Below are positions 35,663 through 44,052 of a stretch of DNA of 64,000 nucleotides, piece by piece. The notes below the pieces were generated by a model. The model saw only the letters and a list, made by a program, of their open reading frames with translations. It was not told where the DNA came from and searched no databases. Both the position numbers and the translations under genes were made by a program. Every line of letters begins with the position of its first letter. Position 1 is the stretch's first letter. The stretch lies in the NCBI GenBank assembly GCA_003460745.1, contig QTVU01000007.1, forward strand, positions 28,197 to 92,196, in the 5' to 3' direction. Source of the stretch: Firmicutes bacterium AM55-24TS. GTDB lineage: Bacteria > Bacillota > Clostridia > UBA1381.

Positions 35663-35822
35663 ATTAGCAGGAATTTTGCTCGAATTTTTCTGCCATTAGC
35701 AGAGAGGGCATTTTCATTAGCAAAATAGCGAAAATCCTGCTAATTTTTATTAGCAAGTCGTTCACCTGAAAGGCGGACGACATTCGTCCTAATTTCCATT
35801 AGCTGACGGAGATTTTGCTAAT
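35663..35822. repeat. Cluster of ATTAGCA repeats near the ICE end
   Basis: Perfect ATTAGCA copies occur at 35663, 35695, 35716 and 35749. Inverted copies (TGCTAAT) occur at 35738 and 35816, and one variant (ATTAGCT) at 35798. Six perfect 7-mers within 160 bp is far above chance. Most are part of a longer YCATTAGCAR. The set lies 95-255 bp from the tRNA-Arg 3' end, as expected for arm-type binding sites of a tyrosine integrase or excisionase. Confidence 0.65.
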
Positions 35823-35867
35823 GAAAATCTGTGAATTTTACGATTTTTCACTTTTTCCGTAAAAATG

Positions 35868-35909
35868 AAAAAACGCCGGAAACCCTTGATTTTACTGGGT
35901 TTTCCGGCG
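35868..35909 (-). terminator. Intrinsic terminator after tRNA-Arg
   Basis: Reading left from the tRNA, CGCCGGAAAACCC and GGGTTTCCGGCG form a long near-perfect stem followed by TTTTTT. It ends tRNA-Arg transcription and may shield the ICE from it. Confidence 0.9.
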
Positions 35910-35916
35910 GAGTTTT

Positions 35917-35993
35917 TGGCGTTCCCGAGGTGATTCGAACACCCGACCTACCGCTTAGGAGGCGGTCGCTCTATCCAGCTGAGCTACGGAAAC
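35917..35993 (-). tRNA. tRNA-Arg(CCU), probable ICE attachment site
   Basis: The cloverleaf is complete. The acceptor GTTTCCG pairs with CGGGAAC (one G-U). The anticodon arm is ACCGC-CTCCTAA-GCGGT with anticodon CCT (plus strand 35957-35959), the T arm contains GTTCGAA, and CCA is encoded (35917-35919). Its 3' end faces the element, the usual target for tRNA-specific integrases. Confidence 0.95.
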
Positions 35994-36011
35994 ATCTTTA
36001 AAATCTATTCA

Positions 36012-36040
36012 ATTTTAGTCTTAAACTTACTCAATGTCAA
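36012..36040 (-). promoter_or_regulatory. Promoter of tRNA-Arg
   Basis: TTGACA (36040-36035), a 17-bp spacer and TAAAAT (36017-36012) point at the tRNA, whose 5' end lies 18 bp downstream of the -10. Confidence 0.85.
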
Positions 36041-36077
36041 TCGCCTTTGCCCGAAAGGCGGTCGTTATAACATATTC

Positions 36078-36115
36078 TTAGGAGGGGTTTATTATATCCA
36101 CTTAACTACGAGAGC
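36078..36115 (-). pseudogene. Relic 5' half of a second tRNA-Arg(CCU)
   Basis: Read leftward from 36115, GCTCTCG-TA-GTTAAGTGGATATAAT-A-AACCC-CTCCTAA reproduces the acceptor strand, D arm and anticodon loop of a typical clostridial tRNA-Arg(CCU). After the anticodon loop the sequence fails: GAATA cannot pair with AACCC, and no T arm or matching acceptor strand follows. This looks like a decayed or cut tRNA gene. Confidence 0.55.
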
Positions 36116-36176
36116 AAAACACTATTAACATACCAATATATTATATAATATTTCAAAGCCGATTTCAAGTATTTTC

Positions 36177-36935
36177 TTATTTCTTTCTTGCAATCACGAC
36201 AAATCTTTCATTTGACGTATGATACGCACACGTTGAAAGTGTTATAAGACTATCGCCGTACACTGTATTTACGCCTGTATCATAAAACGAACGTGACTTT
36301 GCCTGAGTGACATATTCATTAAATCGCTTCTCCGACTCTATATCCGCATAATCGTAATACTTAAATTCATTACTTGCACCGACTTTAGTCGTAAACGCGG
36401 ACACAATCTCATATTCGCCCTTATCGTACAAAGTATCATACATTATATTTTTATGATCGTCATAAAAGCTTTTATCCTCATAATCGGCAAGTGACGCAAA
36501 CATTGTACCGTTCTTCATATTATGTGCATAAATAATTTTATTCACCGATTCGTCATTCGACTGATAATCGAGAAAAGGTATACCGCTGAATTGATATTCC
36601 TTATTAAAATTCTTATGCAAATAAAATTCATTGTCGCTATACTTTACCACAGGATAATCGACAGGTGTATCGGGAATTTTTATCCACCCTACCATATCAT
36701 TATTCTGCTGATATAACGAGTAATAACATTCAAGCATACCGTTATCTGCACGTTTATCAATATAACCGTCCGTTGCGTCTGCACGTTCCGTTTTCTCAAC
36801 CACTTTTTTCAATTCATCAAAACCACTTTCAGCCTTATGTGAATCATAAAAATATTTTCCGAGATAACCGCAGCACCCTACAAATATCAAAATTAAAAGG
36901 ACCTGTATGACAGTAAGTCGTTTTTTCACTATCAT
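36177..36935 (-). CDS. srtB: Class B sortase (chromosomal)
   Basis: A 252-residue sortase with an N-terminal membrane helix (VIQVLLILIFVGCCGYLG). The active-site His is in YAHNMKNG and the Cys in LSTCAYHTSNERFVVIAR, with the Arg in SNER. It shares clear similarity with the ICE sortase at 4.4 kb (both contain LYQQNND/LYLQNNDMVGWI). Twenty bases upstream ends a surface protein with an NPKTG signal, so enzyme and substrate form one operon. Confidence 0.93.
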   Translation of the reverse strand: MIVKKRLTVIQVLLILIFVGCCGYLGKYFYDSHKAESGFDELKKVVEKTERADATDGYIDKRADNGMLECYYSLYQQNNDMVGWIKIPDTPVDYPVVKYSDNEFYLHKNFNKEYQFSGIPFLDYQSNDESVNKIIYAHNMKNGTMFASLADYEDKSFYDDHKNIMYDTLYDKGEYEIVSAFTTKVGASNEFKYYDYADIESEKRFNEYVTQAKSRSFYDTGVNTVYGDSLITLSTCAYHTSNERFVVIARKK

Positions 36936-36955
36936 ACACGCCCTTTCACTTTAGT

Positions 36956-37396
36956 TTAGTTGTTTTTTCTCTTTTTAATTTCGATAAACACAAAAGCACC
37001 TGCCGCAAGAATACCAACTGAAACCAATGCTACGATAGGAGTGTTATCCCCTGTCTTAGGATTGTTCTTTGACGGTTTAGCCGTTGTTTTCGGTGTGGCT
37101 GTCGGCTTAGTTGTAGCTTTTGTCGATGAACTTGCTGTTGAGGTTGCTTTCGGTTTTGCGGTCGCAGTTGCAGTATACGGTGTGAATTTAGTTTCAGATT
37201 CAACCTTTATCTTTTCACCGTCTGTCAAATTTATAAGATATTCCTCAACCCCATTTGCAGATGAATTTTTATCCTTTAATGCGATTGTTGATTTTAATTC
37301 ACCGTTTTCTGTGTAAACATGAACTTTTCCGTTACCTGTCATAGTATATCTGCCCGGGTCAATATCTTCACCGCAAATATATTCGCCCTGTGCCAA
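36956..37396 (-). CDS. C-terminal part of a frameshifted sortase-anchored surface protein
   Basis: The frame opens after a stop upstream and contains a small beta-rich domain (LAQGEYICGEDIDPGRYTMTG...YTENGELKSTI), a Thr/Lys/Pro/Ala-rich wall-spanning linker, the sorting signal NPKTG, a membrane helix and KKRKNN. It has no signal peptide or good start of its own (only a TTG). It continues the reading of the gene at 37339-38130 if one base is gained near 37415-37420, in an AAAA run. It is therefore the 3' part of a broken gene or a sequencing error. Confidence 0.7.
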   Translation of the reverse strand: MAQGEYICGEDIDPGRYTMTGNGKVHVYTENGELKSTIALKDKNSSANGVEEYLINLTDGEKIKVESETKFTPYTATATAKPKATSTASSSTKATTKPTATPKTTAKPSKNNPKTGDNTPIVALVSVGILAAGAFVFIEIKKRKNN

Positions 37397-38130
37397 TGTA
37401 ACAACACCGTTTTATCCTCTTTTACAGACGGATTAGTTGTTTCCTTCGCTGTTACTTCCGTTGTCGGTGCAGTTGTTTCTTTTGCAACTTCTTCTGTAGC
37501 CTTTGGTGTCTCGGCAGTCTCTGTTTTTTTCACGCTTGAAACAATGCTCCAATCAAGTTTTTCAGCATATTGTGCCGCATCAGAATTTTTCAAGGACTTA
37601 TTTACCGATACCGTTACATTTATAATTTTGTTTTCAGTATTCGCAGAACTGTTCATTGTTCCCAACGGAATATCTTTATATGTACCGTTATCCGTTTTAG
37701 AGTCGTCATTCGCATACGAATAAATAAGCTTATTGTTTGAATCCGTTACTTTTATATTATAATAATTCAAAGCGTTGTATTCGTCAGGTGACGGTGTTTT
37801 CAACGCCTCAGGTTTTACATCGTTTGACGTTTTTTCCGACATAGACAATCTCAATTTAAAATCTACCGGATCACCCTCTGCACTTTCGCTTGATATTGTA
37901 AGAGTCTGAACAACAGACGACTGTTTAGACAAATCGTCAAGTTTTGTCATCAACGGCTTTATCGATCTCACAGTTTCGCCCAACTGATCGGGTGCATATT
38001 CATATGTAACAGGGGTTGACTTACTGTCATTATTTTTTATAGATACGCTTGAATTTGGTGACGCAAATACAGATACAGACATACATATTGTCATAACTGC
38101 CGCAATCATACCCGAAAGCACTTTTTTCAT
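37339..38130 (-). CDS. N-terminal part of a frameshifted sortase-anchored surface protein
   Basis: A signal peptide (MKKVLSGMIAAVMTICMSVSVFA) leads into an unrecognised beta-rich domain of ~180 residues and a Thr/Glu/Lys linker (KATEEVAKETTAPTTEVTAKE). The final residues (LLHWHRANIFAVKILTRADIL) look unnatural and overlap the next frame by 58 nt. Joined to that frame by a one-base shift, it gives a ~395-residue surface protein with an NPKTG anchor. AAGGAGCGAGAATT precedes the ATG and a good promoter lies at 38179. Confidence 0.75.
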   Translation of the reverse strand: MKKVLSGMIAAVMTICMSVSVFASPNSSVSIKNNDSKSTPVTYEYAPDQLGETVRSIKPLMTKLDDLSKQSSVVQTLTISSESAEGDPVDFKLRLSMSEKTSNDVKPEALKTPSPDEYNALNYYNIKVTDSNNKLIYSYANDDSKTDNGTYKDIPLGTMNSSANTENKIINVTVSVNKSLKNSDAAQYAEKLDWSIVSSVKKTETAETPKATEEVAKETTAPTTEVTAKETTNPSVKEDKTVLLHWHRANIFAVKILTRADIL

Positions 38131-38178
38131 AATTCTCGCTCCTTATATTTACTTTAATATTTTCTTCATACTACATAT

Positions 38179-38207
38179 AGTATATCACATTCTTTTTTAA
38201 TTGTCAC
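38179..38207 (-). promoter_or_regulatory. Promoter of the surface protein/sortase operon
   Basis: GTGACA (38207-38202), a 17-bp spacer and TATACT (38184-38179) lie upstream of the surface-protein gene. Confidence 0.65.
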
Positions 38208-38238
38208 TACTGTAATTGTTAATTTATTGTTACGAATA

Positions 38239-38267
38239 TTGTTATATTCCGCATTTTATGGTATAAT
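38239..38267 (+). promoter_or_regulatory. Promoter of the dGTPase gene
   Basis: TTGTTA (38239-38244), a 17-bp spacer and TATAAT (38262-38267) lie 23 bp before the start codon. Confidence 0.75.
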
Positions 38268-38290
38268 CAATTAAAATGAGGAGGTATAAA

Positions 38291-39493
38291 ATGAGTTCAG
38301 ATTCAAATTACGAAAAACTTTCCGATGAATTACAAAACAAAATAAATACAGAACTTTTTGACGGCAACGGTTTTAAGGATAACGCAATCCGCCGTATTGA
38401 CAAGGAACACGACAGAGCCACTCTTTGGCGGCCTGCGTTTGTGCGTGACGTTGAAAAAATTATGCACAGTCCGTATTACAACCGCTATGCCGACAAAACA
38501 CAGGTATTTTCTTTCTATAAAAACGATGATATTTCGCACCGTGCTCTGCACGTTCAGCTTGTTTCAAGAATTGCGCGAAATATAGGCAGAATGCTTGGTC
38601 TTGACCTTGATTTAATAGAGGCTGTCGCACTCGGTCATGACATAGGCCACACACCATTCGGTCACGCGGGCGAAAAATTTTTAAACGAATCATATCATAC
38701 AAACACGGGACGATATTTCAATCACAACGTACACAGTGTGCGTGTGCTTGATAAAATATTTAACCTCAACATCAGCCTTCAAACACTTGACGGAATACTT
38801 TGTCACAACGGTGAGTTTGAGTTCAAAGAATACCGTCCGTCAAAGCTTAATAATTTCAAAGATTTTGACGCAAAGGTTGAAGAATGTTATATTGACCAAT
38901 CCGCAATAGACCGACTTGTACCGTCTACGCTTGAGGGTTGTGTTGTCAGAATTTCAGATATGATTGCTTATATCGGAAAAGACCGCCAAGACGCTATAAA
39001 AACCAAGCTGATTGACAGTGAAAGTGTTTTCGCCGAAAGTGAAATAGGCAAATACAATGCGGCTATTATAAATAATCTTATTGTAAATATCGTTGAAAAC
39101 AGTTACGGCAAAGATTTTATACAGCTTGATGAAAAGCACTATCAAGCACTAAAAAACAGTAAAAAAGACAATTTCCGTGTTATATATCAAAACAGCAAAA
39201 TTTCTGACGTATATGACAAAACTATTGAACCGATGTTTGAGGAAATATACAATAAGTTGCTTTATGATTTAAAAAATGACATAAAATCATCGCCGATATT
39301 CAAACATCATATTGAATTAATCGACTATTCAAACAGATTTTCGGGATACGAATATACAAAAAACAGTGATTTTAATGATATTGTGACGGATTACATTGCA
39401 AGTATGACAGACGACTATTTTATCGACTTATATGAGTATTTATTTAACAAACAAGCACCCGTAAAATATATATCATACTTCGATAATGTTTAA
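38291..39493 (+). CDS. dgt: HD-domain dGTP triphosphohydrolase (dGTPase-like)
   Basis: A 400-residue HD phosphohydrolase that would cleave dGTP to deoxyguanosine and triphosphate, balancing dNTP pools. The N-terminal DNA-sensing motif RRIDKEHDRATLWRPAFVRD is followed by the HD core: HRALHVQLVSRIARNIGR, LGHDIGHTPFGHAGE and VVRISDMIAYIGKD. I chose the second ATG because GAGGAGG lies between the two. It is the only long plus-strand gene in the chromosomal part. Nearby oxygen or phage-defence roles cannot be judged from sequence. Confidence 0.88.
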   Translation: MSSDSNYEKLSDELQNKINTELFDGNGFKDNAIRRIDKEHDRATLWRPAFVRDVEKIMHSPYYNRYADKTQVFSFYKNDDISHRALHVQLVSRIARNIGRMLGLDLDLIEAVALGHDIGHTPFGHAGEKFLNESYHTNTGRYFNHNVHSVRVLDKIFNLNISLQTLDGILCHNGEFEFKEYRPSKLNNFKDFDAKVEECYIDQSAIDRLVPSTLEGCVVRISDMIAYIGKDRQDAIKTKLIDSESVFAESEIGKYNAAIINNLIVNIVENSYGKDFIQLDEKHYQALKNSKKDNFRVIYQNSKISDVYDKTIEPMFEEIYNKLLYDLKNDIKSSPIFKHHIELIDYSNRFSGYEYTKNSDFNDIVTDYIASMTDDYFIDLYEYLFNKQAPVKYISYFDNV

Positions 39494-39598
39494 AAATCAG
39501 AGATATTTTTAAAAAGATTTTATTTTTCTATTGAATTTTTACAATTAATAGTGTATAATATATTTAACATTGTTTGAATACAATGTTACGTTCATATA

Positions 39599-39642
39599 CA
39601 ATAACGCCACCGATAATAAAAATCGGTGCGTTATTGTTTTAT
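39599..39642. terminator. Bidirectional terminator between dgt and proC
   Basis: AATAACGC-C-ACCGAT and ATCGGT-G-CGTTATT form a 14-bp stem with one mismatch and an A-rich loop, followed by TGTTTTAT on the plus strand. It lies between the ends of two convergent genes. Confidence 0.8.
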
Positions 39643-39643
39643 C

Positions 39644-40447
39644 TTATTTTTTTCCAAGTTCTTTTGACTTATTCATACAGCCTACCATTGCGTCAATGAT
39701 ACTGTTTCTGAAACCGTCTTTTTCAAGTATTGCAACTGCGTCTATTGTAGTTCCGGCAGGTGAGCAAACCATATCTTTCAATTCCCCCGGATGTTTGCCT
39801 GTTTCAAGTACCATCTTTGCACTTCCAAGTACTGCTTGTGCGGCGAATGTATATGCCTGACTTCTCGGCATACCGCCTATAACAGCTGCGTCTGCCATTG
39901 CCTCAATCATCATAAACACATAAGCAGGTGACGAACCGCTGACAGCCGTTACGGCGTCCATAAGATTTTCCGATACGACTTCACCTTTACCAAAGCTGTT
40001 AAACACGTTTACAACTACATCTGTTTCTTCTTTTGTAACATTGCTGTTCGGTGTCAATGCCGCCATTCCCTCGCCGACTAAAGCTGGTGTATTAGGCATT
40101 ACACGCACAAGTTTAATATTATGTTCAAAAGCCTTTTCAATCGTTTCTATCGCCTGTCCTGCTACTATTGAAACGATTACTGTATTATCTGAAACACTGT
40201 TTTTGATTTCATCAATCACACCGTATAAAAACTGCGGTTTTACACACAAAAACAATACATCAGCTTTATCTGCCGTTTCTTTATTGTCCGATGTCACTTT
40301 AACACCGTATTTTTCATTAATATTCTTTAATGCCTGCTCATTTTTATCCGAAACAATTACATTTTCAGGGCTTGCTATATCAGAATTAATAATTCCGCCG
40401 ATTATAGCACCGCCCATATTTCCGCTGCCTATAAATCCAAAAATCAT
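39644..40447 (-). CDS. proC: Pyrroline-5-carboxylate reductase
   Basis: A 267-residue NAD(P)H-dependent enzyme for the last step of proline synthesis. The Rossmann motif FGFIGSGNMGGAI is at the N-terminus. The C-terminal family signature is plain (AVSGSSPAYVFMMIEAM and DMVCSPAGTTIDAV). Length is typical for the family. AGGAGGATATT precedes the ATG. It stands downstream of the decarboxylase operon but behind its terminator. Confidence 0.95.
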   Translation of the reverse strand: MIFGFIGSGNMGGAIIGGIINSDIASPENVIVSDKNEQALKNINEKYGVKVTSDNKETADKADVLFLCVKPQFLYGVIDEIKNSVSDNTVIVSIVAGQAIETIEKAFEHNIKLVRVMPNTPALVGEGMAALTPNSNVTKEETDVVVNVFNSFGKGEVVSENLMDAVTAVSGSSPAYVFMMIEAMADAAVIGGMPRSQAYTFAAQAVLGSAKMVLETGKHPGELKDMVCSPAGTTIDAVAILEKDGFRNSIIDAMVGCMNKSKELGKK

Positions 40448-40469
40448 AATATCCTCCTGTATTTAAAAA

Positions 40470-40507
40470 TTTTTATAAAAATACCGGACGAAATATTTCG
40501 TCCGGTA
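40470..40507 (-). terminator. Terminator of the decarboxylase operon
   Basis: TACCGGACGAAA and TTTCGTCCGGTA form a perfect 12-bp stem (40482-40507), followed by TTTTTAT on the minus strand. Confidence 0.9.
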
Positions 40508-40520
40508 CTAAAACACGCAA

Positions 40521-41930
40521 TTAAACCGGATATGTCTTATTTTCCATATCCACTAAATCTGCATCAATTTTATATTTCTGAGCACGTCTGTATTCAAAGA
40601 ATTTAACGGCAACTTGACCAAACAATGCATATGACAATACATCTTCAGGCTGTTCAATCCATTCTGCACATTCTTTCTTCATCTGTTCAAGCTCAGGCTT
40701 TAATAGGTCAGCCGGACGACAAGTAATTCTCTTTTCGTCGCCGATAATCTTCTTAACGATTTCGTCAGAGATTTCAGCAGGGCACTTACCATATTCGCCT
40801 CTTACAAGACCCTTTGATTCCTTAGAAACCATTTTGTATCTTTCACCCATAAGCACGTTAAGTACTGCCTGTGTACCGACAATCTGTGATGACGGTGTAA
40901 CAAGCGGAGGATAACCGAAGTCTGCACGAACACGAGGTACTTCTTTAAGCACTTCATCATATGCGTCTTCTCTGCCCTGTTGCTTAAGCTGTGATACAAG
41001 GTTTGAAAGCATACCGCCCGGAACTTGATACTTAAGAGTATTAACGTCAACACCCATAACCTTAGTGTTCATAAGACCGCTCTTAATGTATTCTTCTCTT
41101 AGCGGCTTGAAGTAGTCGCAGATTTCGATAAGCTTATCCAAATCGTAACCTGTATCGTACTCTGTACCTTGAAGAGCCGCAACCATAGGCTCTGTAGGCG
41201 GTTGTGATGTACCCATAGCCAACGGTGACATAGCACAGTCGATTACGTCTACACCTGCCTCAATAGCCTTTAGGTAAACCATTGAAGCCTCACCGCTTGT
41301 GTAGTGAGTATGAAGTTGAATAGGAATCTTAACTTCTTCTTTCATCATCTTTACAAGGTCATATGTTACATATGGTCTTAAAAGACCTGCCATATCCTTG
41401 ATACAGATTGAGTCTGCACCCATTTCTTCAAGCTGCTTAGCCATTTTAACGAACTTTTCGTTTGTATGGAATTCACTTGTTGTGTAACAAACTGTAGCCT
41501 GTACATGACCTTTTTCTTTCTTACAAGCCTTGATAGCACATTCAAGGTTTCTGACGTCGTTAAGAGCGTCAAAAATTCTTAGTATATCAACACCGTTTGC
41601 GATTGACTTTTGAACGAAATATTCAACTATATCATCAGCATAGTGTCTGTAACCAAGTATGTTTTGTCCTCTGAAAAGCATTTGGATAGGGGTCTTTTTA
41701 GCTCTATCCTTAATCTTTCTCAATCTTTCCCAAGGATCCTCGTTAAGGAATCTTAGGCAGGCATCGAATGTAGCTCCTCCCCATGCCTCAAGCGAATGAT
41801 AACCGATGTTATCAAGCTTTTCTACAATAGGAAGAATCTGCTCTGTTGTCATTCTTGTAGCAATAAGTGACTGGTGAGCATCTCTTAGGACTGTTTCTGT
41901 AATTTCTACAGCTTTCTTTCCCTTTGCCAT
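40521..41930 (-). CDS. oadA: Oxaloacetate decarboxylase alpha / transcarboxylase 5S-type carboxyltransferase
   Basis: A 469-residue pyruvate/oxaloacetate carboxyltransferase. The active-site motifs are ITETVLRDAHQSL, EAWGGATFDACLRFL, the carbamylated-lysine region DSICIKDMAGLL, and QLHTHYTSG. It lacks the C-terminal biotin domain of full OadA, which fits the separate biotin carrier encoded upstream. It moves a carboxyl group between oxaloacetate/pyruvate and biotin. Last gene of the operon, with AAAGGAGTG before the ATG. Confidence 0.93.
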   Translation of the reverse strand: MAKGKKAVEITETVLRDAHQSLIATRMTTEQILPIVEKLDNIGYHSLEAWGGATFDACLRFLNEDPWERLRKIKDRAKKTPIQMLFRGQNILGYRHYADDIVEYFVQKSIANGVDILRIFDALNDVRNLECAIKACKKEKGHVQATVCYTTSEFHTNEKFVKMAKQLEEMGADSICIKDMAGLLRPYVTYDLVKMMKEEVKIPIQLHTHYTSGEASMVYLKAIEAGVDVIDCAMSPLAMGTSQPPTEPMVAALQGTEYDTGYDLDKLIEICDYFKPLREEYIKSGLMNTKVMGVDVNTLKYQVPGGMLSNLVSQLKQQGREDAYDEVLKEVPRVRADFGYPPLVTPSSQIVGTQAVLNVLMGERYKMVSKESKGLVRGEYGKCPAEISDEIVKKIIGDEKRITCRPADLLKPELEQMKKECAEWIEQPEDVLSYALFGQVAVKFFEYRRAQKYKIDADLVDMENKTYPV

Positions 41931-41960
41931 TTATATTTCACTCCTTTATTATCTGTTTAA

Positions 41961-43205
41961 TTAAAGATTTCCGAACATTGCAAGGAATACACCTGCCGCA
42001 ACGGCAGAACCGATAACTCCGGCAACGTTAGGACCCATAGCGTGCATCAAAAGGAAGTTTGAAGGATTTTCCTTCTGTCCTACTGTTTGAGATACACGGG
42101 CAGCCATAGGAACGGCTGAAACGCCGGCACTTCCGATAAGCGGATTAACCTTACCTTTTGTTACCCAGCACATAATATCACCCAAGAACAAGCCGCCTAC
42201 TGTTGAGAAACAGAATGCGATAAGTCCAAGTACGATAATACCGATTGTCTGTGCTGATAGGAAGCTTGACGCTGTTGCAGTAGCACCTACTGTAACACCA
42301 AGGAACAAAGTTATGATATTCATAAGTTCGTTCTGTGCCATCTTTGTAAGTCTTTCAACAACGCCTGATTCTTTCATAAGGTTACCAAGCATTAGACAAC
42401 CTACAAGTGACACTGCGTCAGGGATTATAAGTGCAACGATAATTGTAACGATGATTGGGAACAAGATTTTTTCTGTTTTTGAAACAGGTCTTAATTGTTC
42501 CATAACAATCATTCTGTCTTTTTTACGAGTCATAAGTTTCATAATAGGCGGTTGAATTACAGGAATCAATGCCATATATGAATATGCCGCAACGGCGATT
42601 GCCGGCAGTAGCGCCGGTGCAAGTGATTTTGTAACGTAAATAGCCGTAGGGCCGTCGGCACCGCCGATAATACCTATTGACGCAGCTTCTTTGATACCGA
42701 AATTGATTGACGGTACAAGAGCGCTTAGAACAAGAGCACCTACGAATGTAAAGAATACACCGAACTGTGCAGCCGCACCAAGAAGAATACTCTTTGGATT
42801 GGCAATTAGCGGACCGAAGTCTGTCATACAACCGATACCAACGAAAATAAGCGGAGGATAAATACCAAGCTTAACTCCGAGATACAATAGGTCAAGCAGA
42901 CCGCCATGCTGACAGATATATCCGACATTAATATATTTTCCGTCCGTCATATACTCCGGATTCGTAAAAAATTCCGTGTGCATCATAATAGCACTTGAAT
43001 CCTTAATCATCGGTAAGTTTGACAAAAGCATACCGAACGCAATCGGAAGTAGCAATAACGGCTCGAATTTTTTTACTATTGCAAGATACAGAAGTACGCA
43101 AGCTATCGCAATCATTATAATTGTCTTAACGGCGTCAATGCCACCGCTTGAAATAAGTGCATAAAGACCTGTATTCTGCAAAAAGTTTGCAAAACTTTCT
43201 AACAC
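41961..43205 (-). CDS. oadB: Sodium-translocating decarboxylase beta subunit
   Basis: A 414-residue polytopic membrane protein that decarboxylates carboxybiotin and exports sodium ions. The conserved MLLSNLPM, PPLIFVGIGCMTDFGPLIANPK, GIIGGADGPTAIY and HAMGPNVAGVIGSAVAAGV motifs are all present. The start is a GTG after a weak site. It sits between the biotin carrier and the 5S subunit. The same family serves oxaloacetate, methylmalonyl-CoA and glutaconyl-CoA decarboxylases, so substrate is decided by its partners. Confidence 0.95.
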   Translation of the reverse strand: MLESFANFLQNTGLYALISSGGIDAVKTIIMIAIACVLLYLAIVKKFEPLLLLPIAFGMLLSNLPMIKDSSAIMMHTEFFTNPEYMTDGKYINVGYICQHGGLLDLLYLGVKLGIYPPLIFVGIGCMTDFGPLIANPKSILLGAAAQFGVFFTFVGALVLSALVPSINFGIKEAASIGIIGGADGPTAIYVTKSLAPALLPAIAVAAYSYMALIPVIQPPIMKLMTRKKDRMIVMEQLRPVSKTEKILFPIIVTIIVALIIPDAVSLVGCLMLGNLMKESGVVERLTKMAQNELMNIITLFLGVTVGATATASSFLSAQTIGIIVLGLIAFCFSTVGGLFLGDIMCWVTKGKVNPLIGSAGVSAVPMAARVSQTVGQKENPSNFLLMHAMGPNVAGVIGSAVAAGVFLAMFGNL

Positions 43206-43244
43206 TTTATTGTCACCACTTTCTATAATTTAGTCGTGACTGTA

Positions 43245-43622
43245 TTAGTTTACTGAAACTATTACGTCACCGCTGTTTACACTGTCACCTGCTGATACGC
43301 TGATACCTGCAACTGTTCCGTCTACACCGGCGAAAATTTCGTTTTCCATCTTCATTGCCTCAAGTACGGCAACAAGTGTTCCGGCCTCAACTTTATCACC
43401 AACGTTTACCTTTACAGATACGATTGTACCAGGCATTGGAGCAGTTACTTGCTTAGCACCTGCAACAGGAGCAGCTTTCGGTGCAGCCTTTGGAGCCGGT
43501 GCAGCTTTTGGTGCAGGAGCGGCTGTTTGAACAGGAGCCGGTGCAGGAGTTGATACTCCGCCTACTTCTTCTACGTCAACTTCGTATGATTTTCCATTTA
43601 CTGAAATATTAAATTTTCTCAT
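43245..43622 (-). CDS. mmdC: Biotin carboxyl carrier protein of the decarboxylase
   Basis: A 125-residue carrier. A beta-rich N-terminus is followed by an Ala/Pro-rich swinging linker (TPAPAPVQTAAPAPKAAP) and a biotinyl domain with the biotin Lys in EAMKMENEI. It shuttles CO2 between the carboxyltransferase subunits and OadB. GGAGGCAAAACCTAA precedes the ATG. In this operon it can serve both the MmdA-like and the 5S-like transferase. Confidence 0.93.
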   Translation of the reverse strand: MRKFNISVNGKSYEVDVEEVGGVSTPAPAPVQTAAPAPKAAPAPKAAPKAAPVAGAKQVTAPMPGTIVSVKVNVGDKVEAGTLVAVLEAMKMENEIFAGVDGTVAGISVSAGDSVNSGDVIVSVN

Positions 43623-43638
43623 TTAGGTTTTGCCTCCT

Positions 43639-44031
43639 TTAGAATCTATTATTAATTGTTTCGGTTACACCCGCCTTATTCCAAGCAGGCATTTTATTGT
43701 CTGTTCTTCTGTATGACTTAATTCTTAGGTTATACGTTGAAGTATTTAGACTTGCGGCAACTGCGGCTGTCAATACTGCGATAAGTTCTTCTTCGTCTGT
43801 ATCGTCTGCCGTTTCTTCCTCTACAGGTGCGGCTTGAGCCGGTGCTGCAGCAGGAGCTGCCTGTGTTTTAGGCTTTTTATAGAATATAACCTTGAAAAGC
43901 GAAAGCACTATCATAAGTATGATAAGTACGGCGAAAACTATTGCCAAACCTATAACTGTTGTTTGTCCTCCCATTGCCAACGCTTCACTTAATGACAGGT
44001 TCTGACCTGTCAATAATGCTTCTGAATACAT
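43639..44031 (-). CDS. oadG: Decarboxylase gamma/delta subunit (OadG-like)
   Basis: A 130-residue protein with one membrane helix (TTVIGLAIVFAVLIILMIVLSLF), an Ala/Pro-rich linker and a C-terminal region ending WNKAGVTETINNRF. It matches the OadG/MmdD assembly subunit, which anchors the carboxyltransferase to the beta subunit. AAGGAGATTTTTAGT precedes the ATG. It lies between mmdA and the biotin carrier, the usual mmdADCB order. Confidence 0.88.
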   Translation of the reverse strand: MYSEALLTGQNLSLSEALAMGGQTTVIGLAIVFAVLIILMIVLSLFKVIFYKKPKTQAAPAAAPAQAAPVEEETADDTDEEELIAVLTAAVAASLNTSTYNLRIKSYRRTDNKMPAWNKAGVTETINNRF

Positions 44032-44052
44032 ACTAAAAATCTCCTTTCACAA

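Noticed and set aside
35663..35822. CRISPR array
   Set aside because: The repeated unit is only 7-10 bp, occurs in both orientations and has irregular spacing; no cas genes are present.
37339..37396. Programmed frameshift in the surface protein
   Set aside because: The ATAAAACGG context is not a standard slippery site; a homopolymer indel is simpler.
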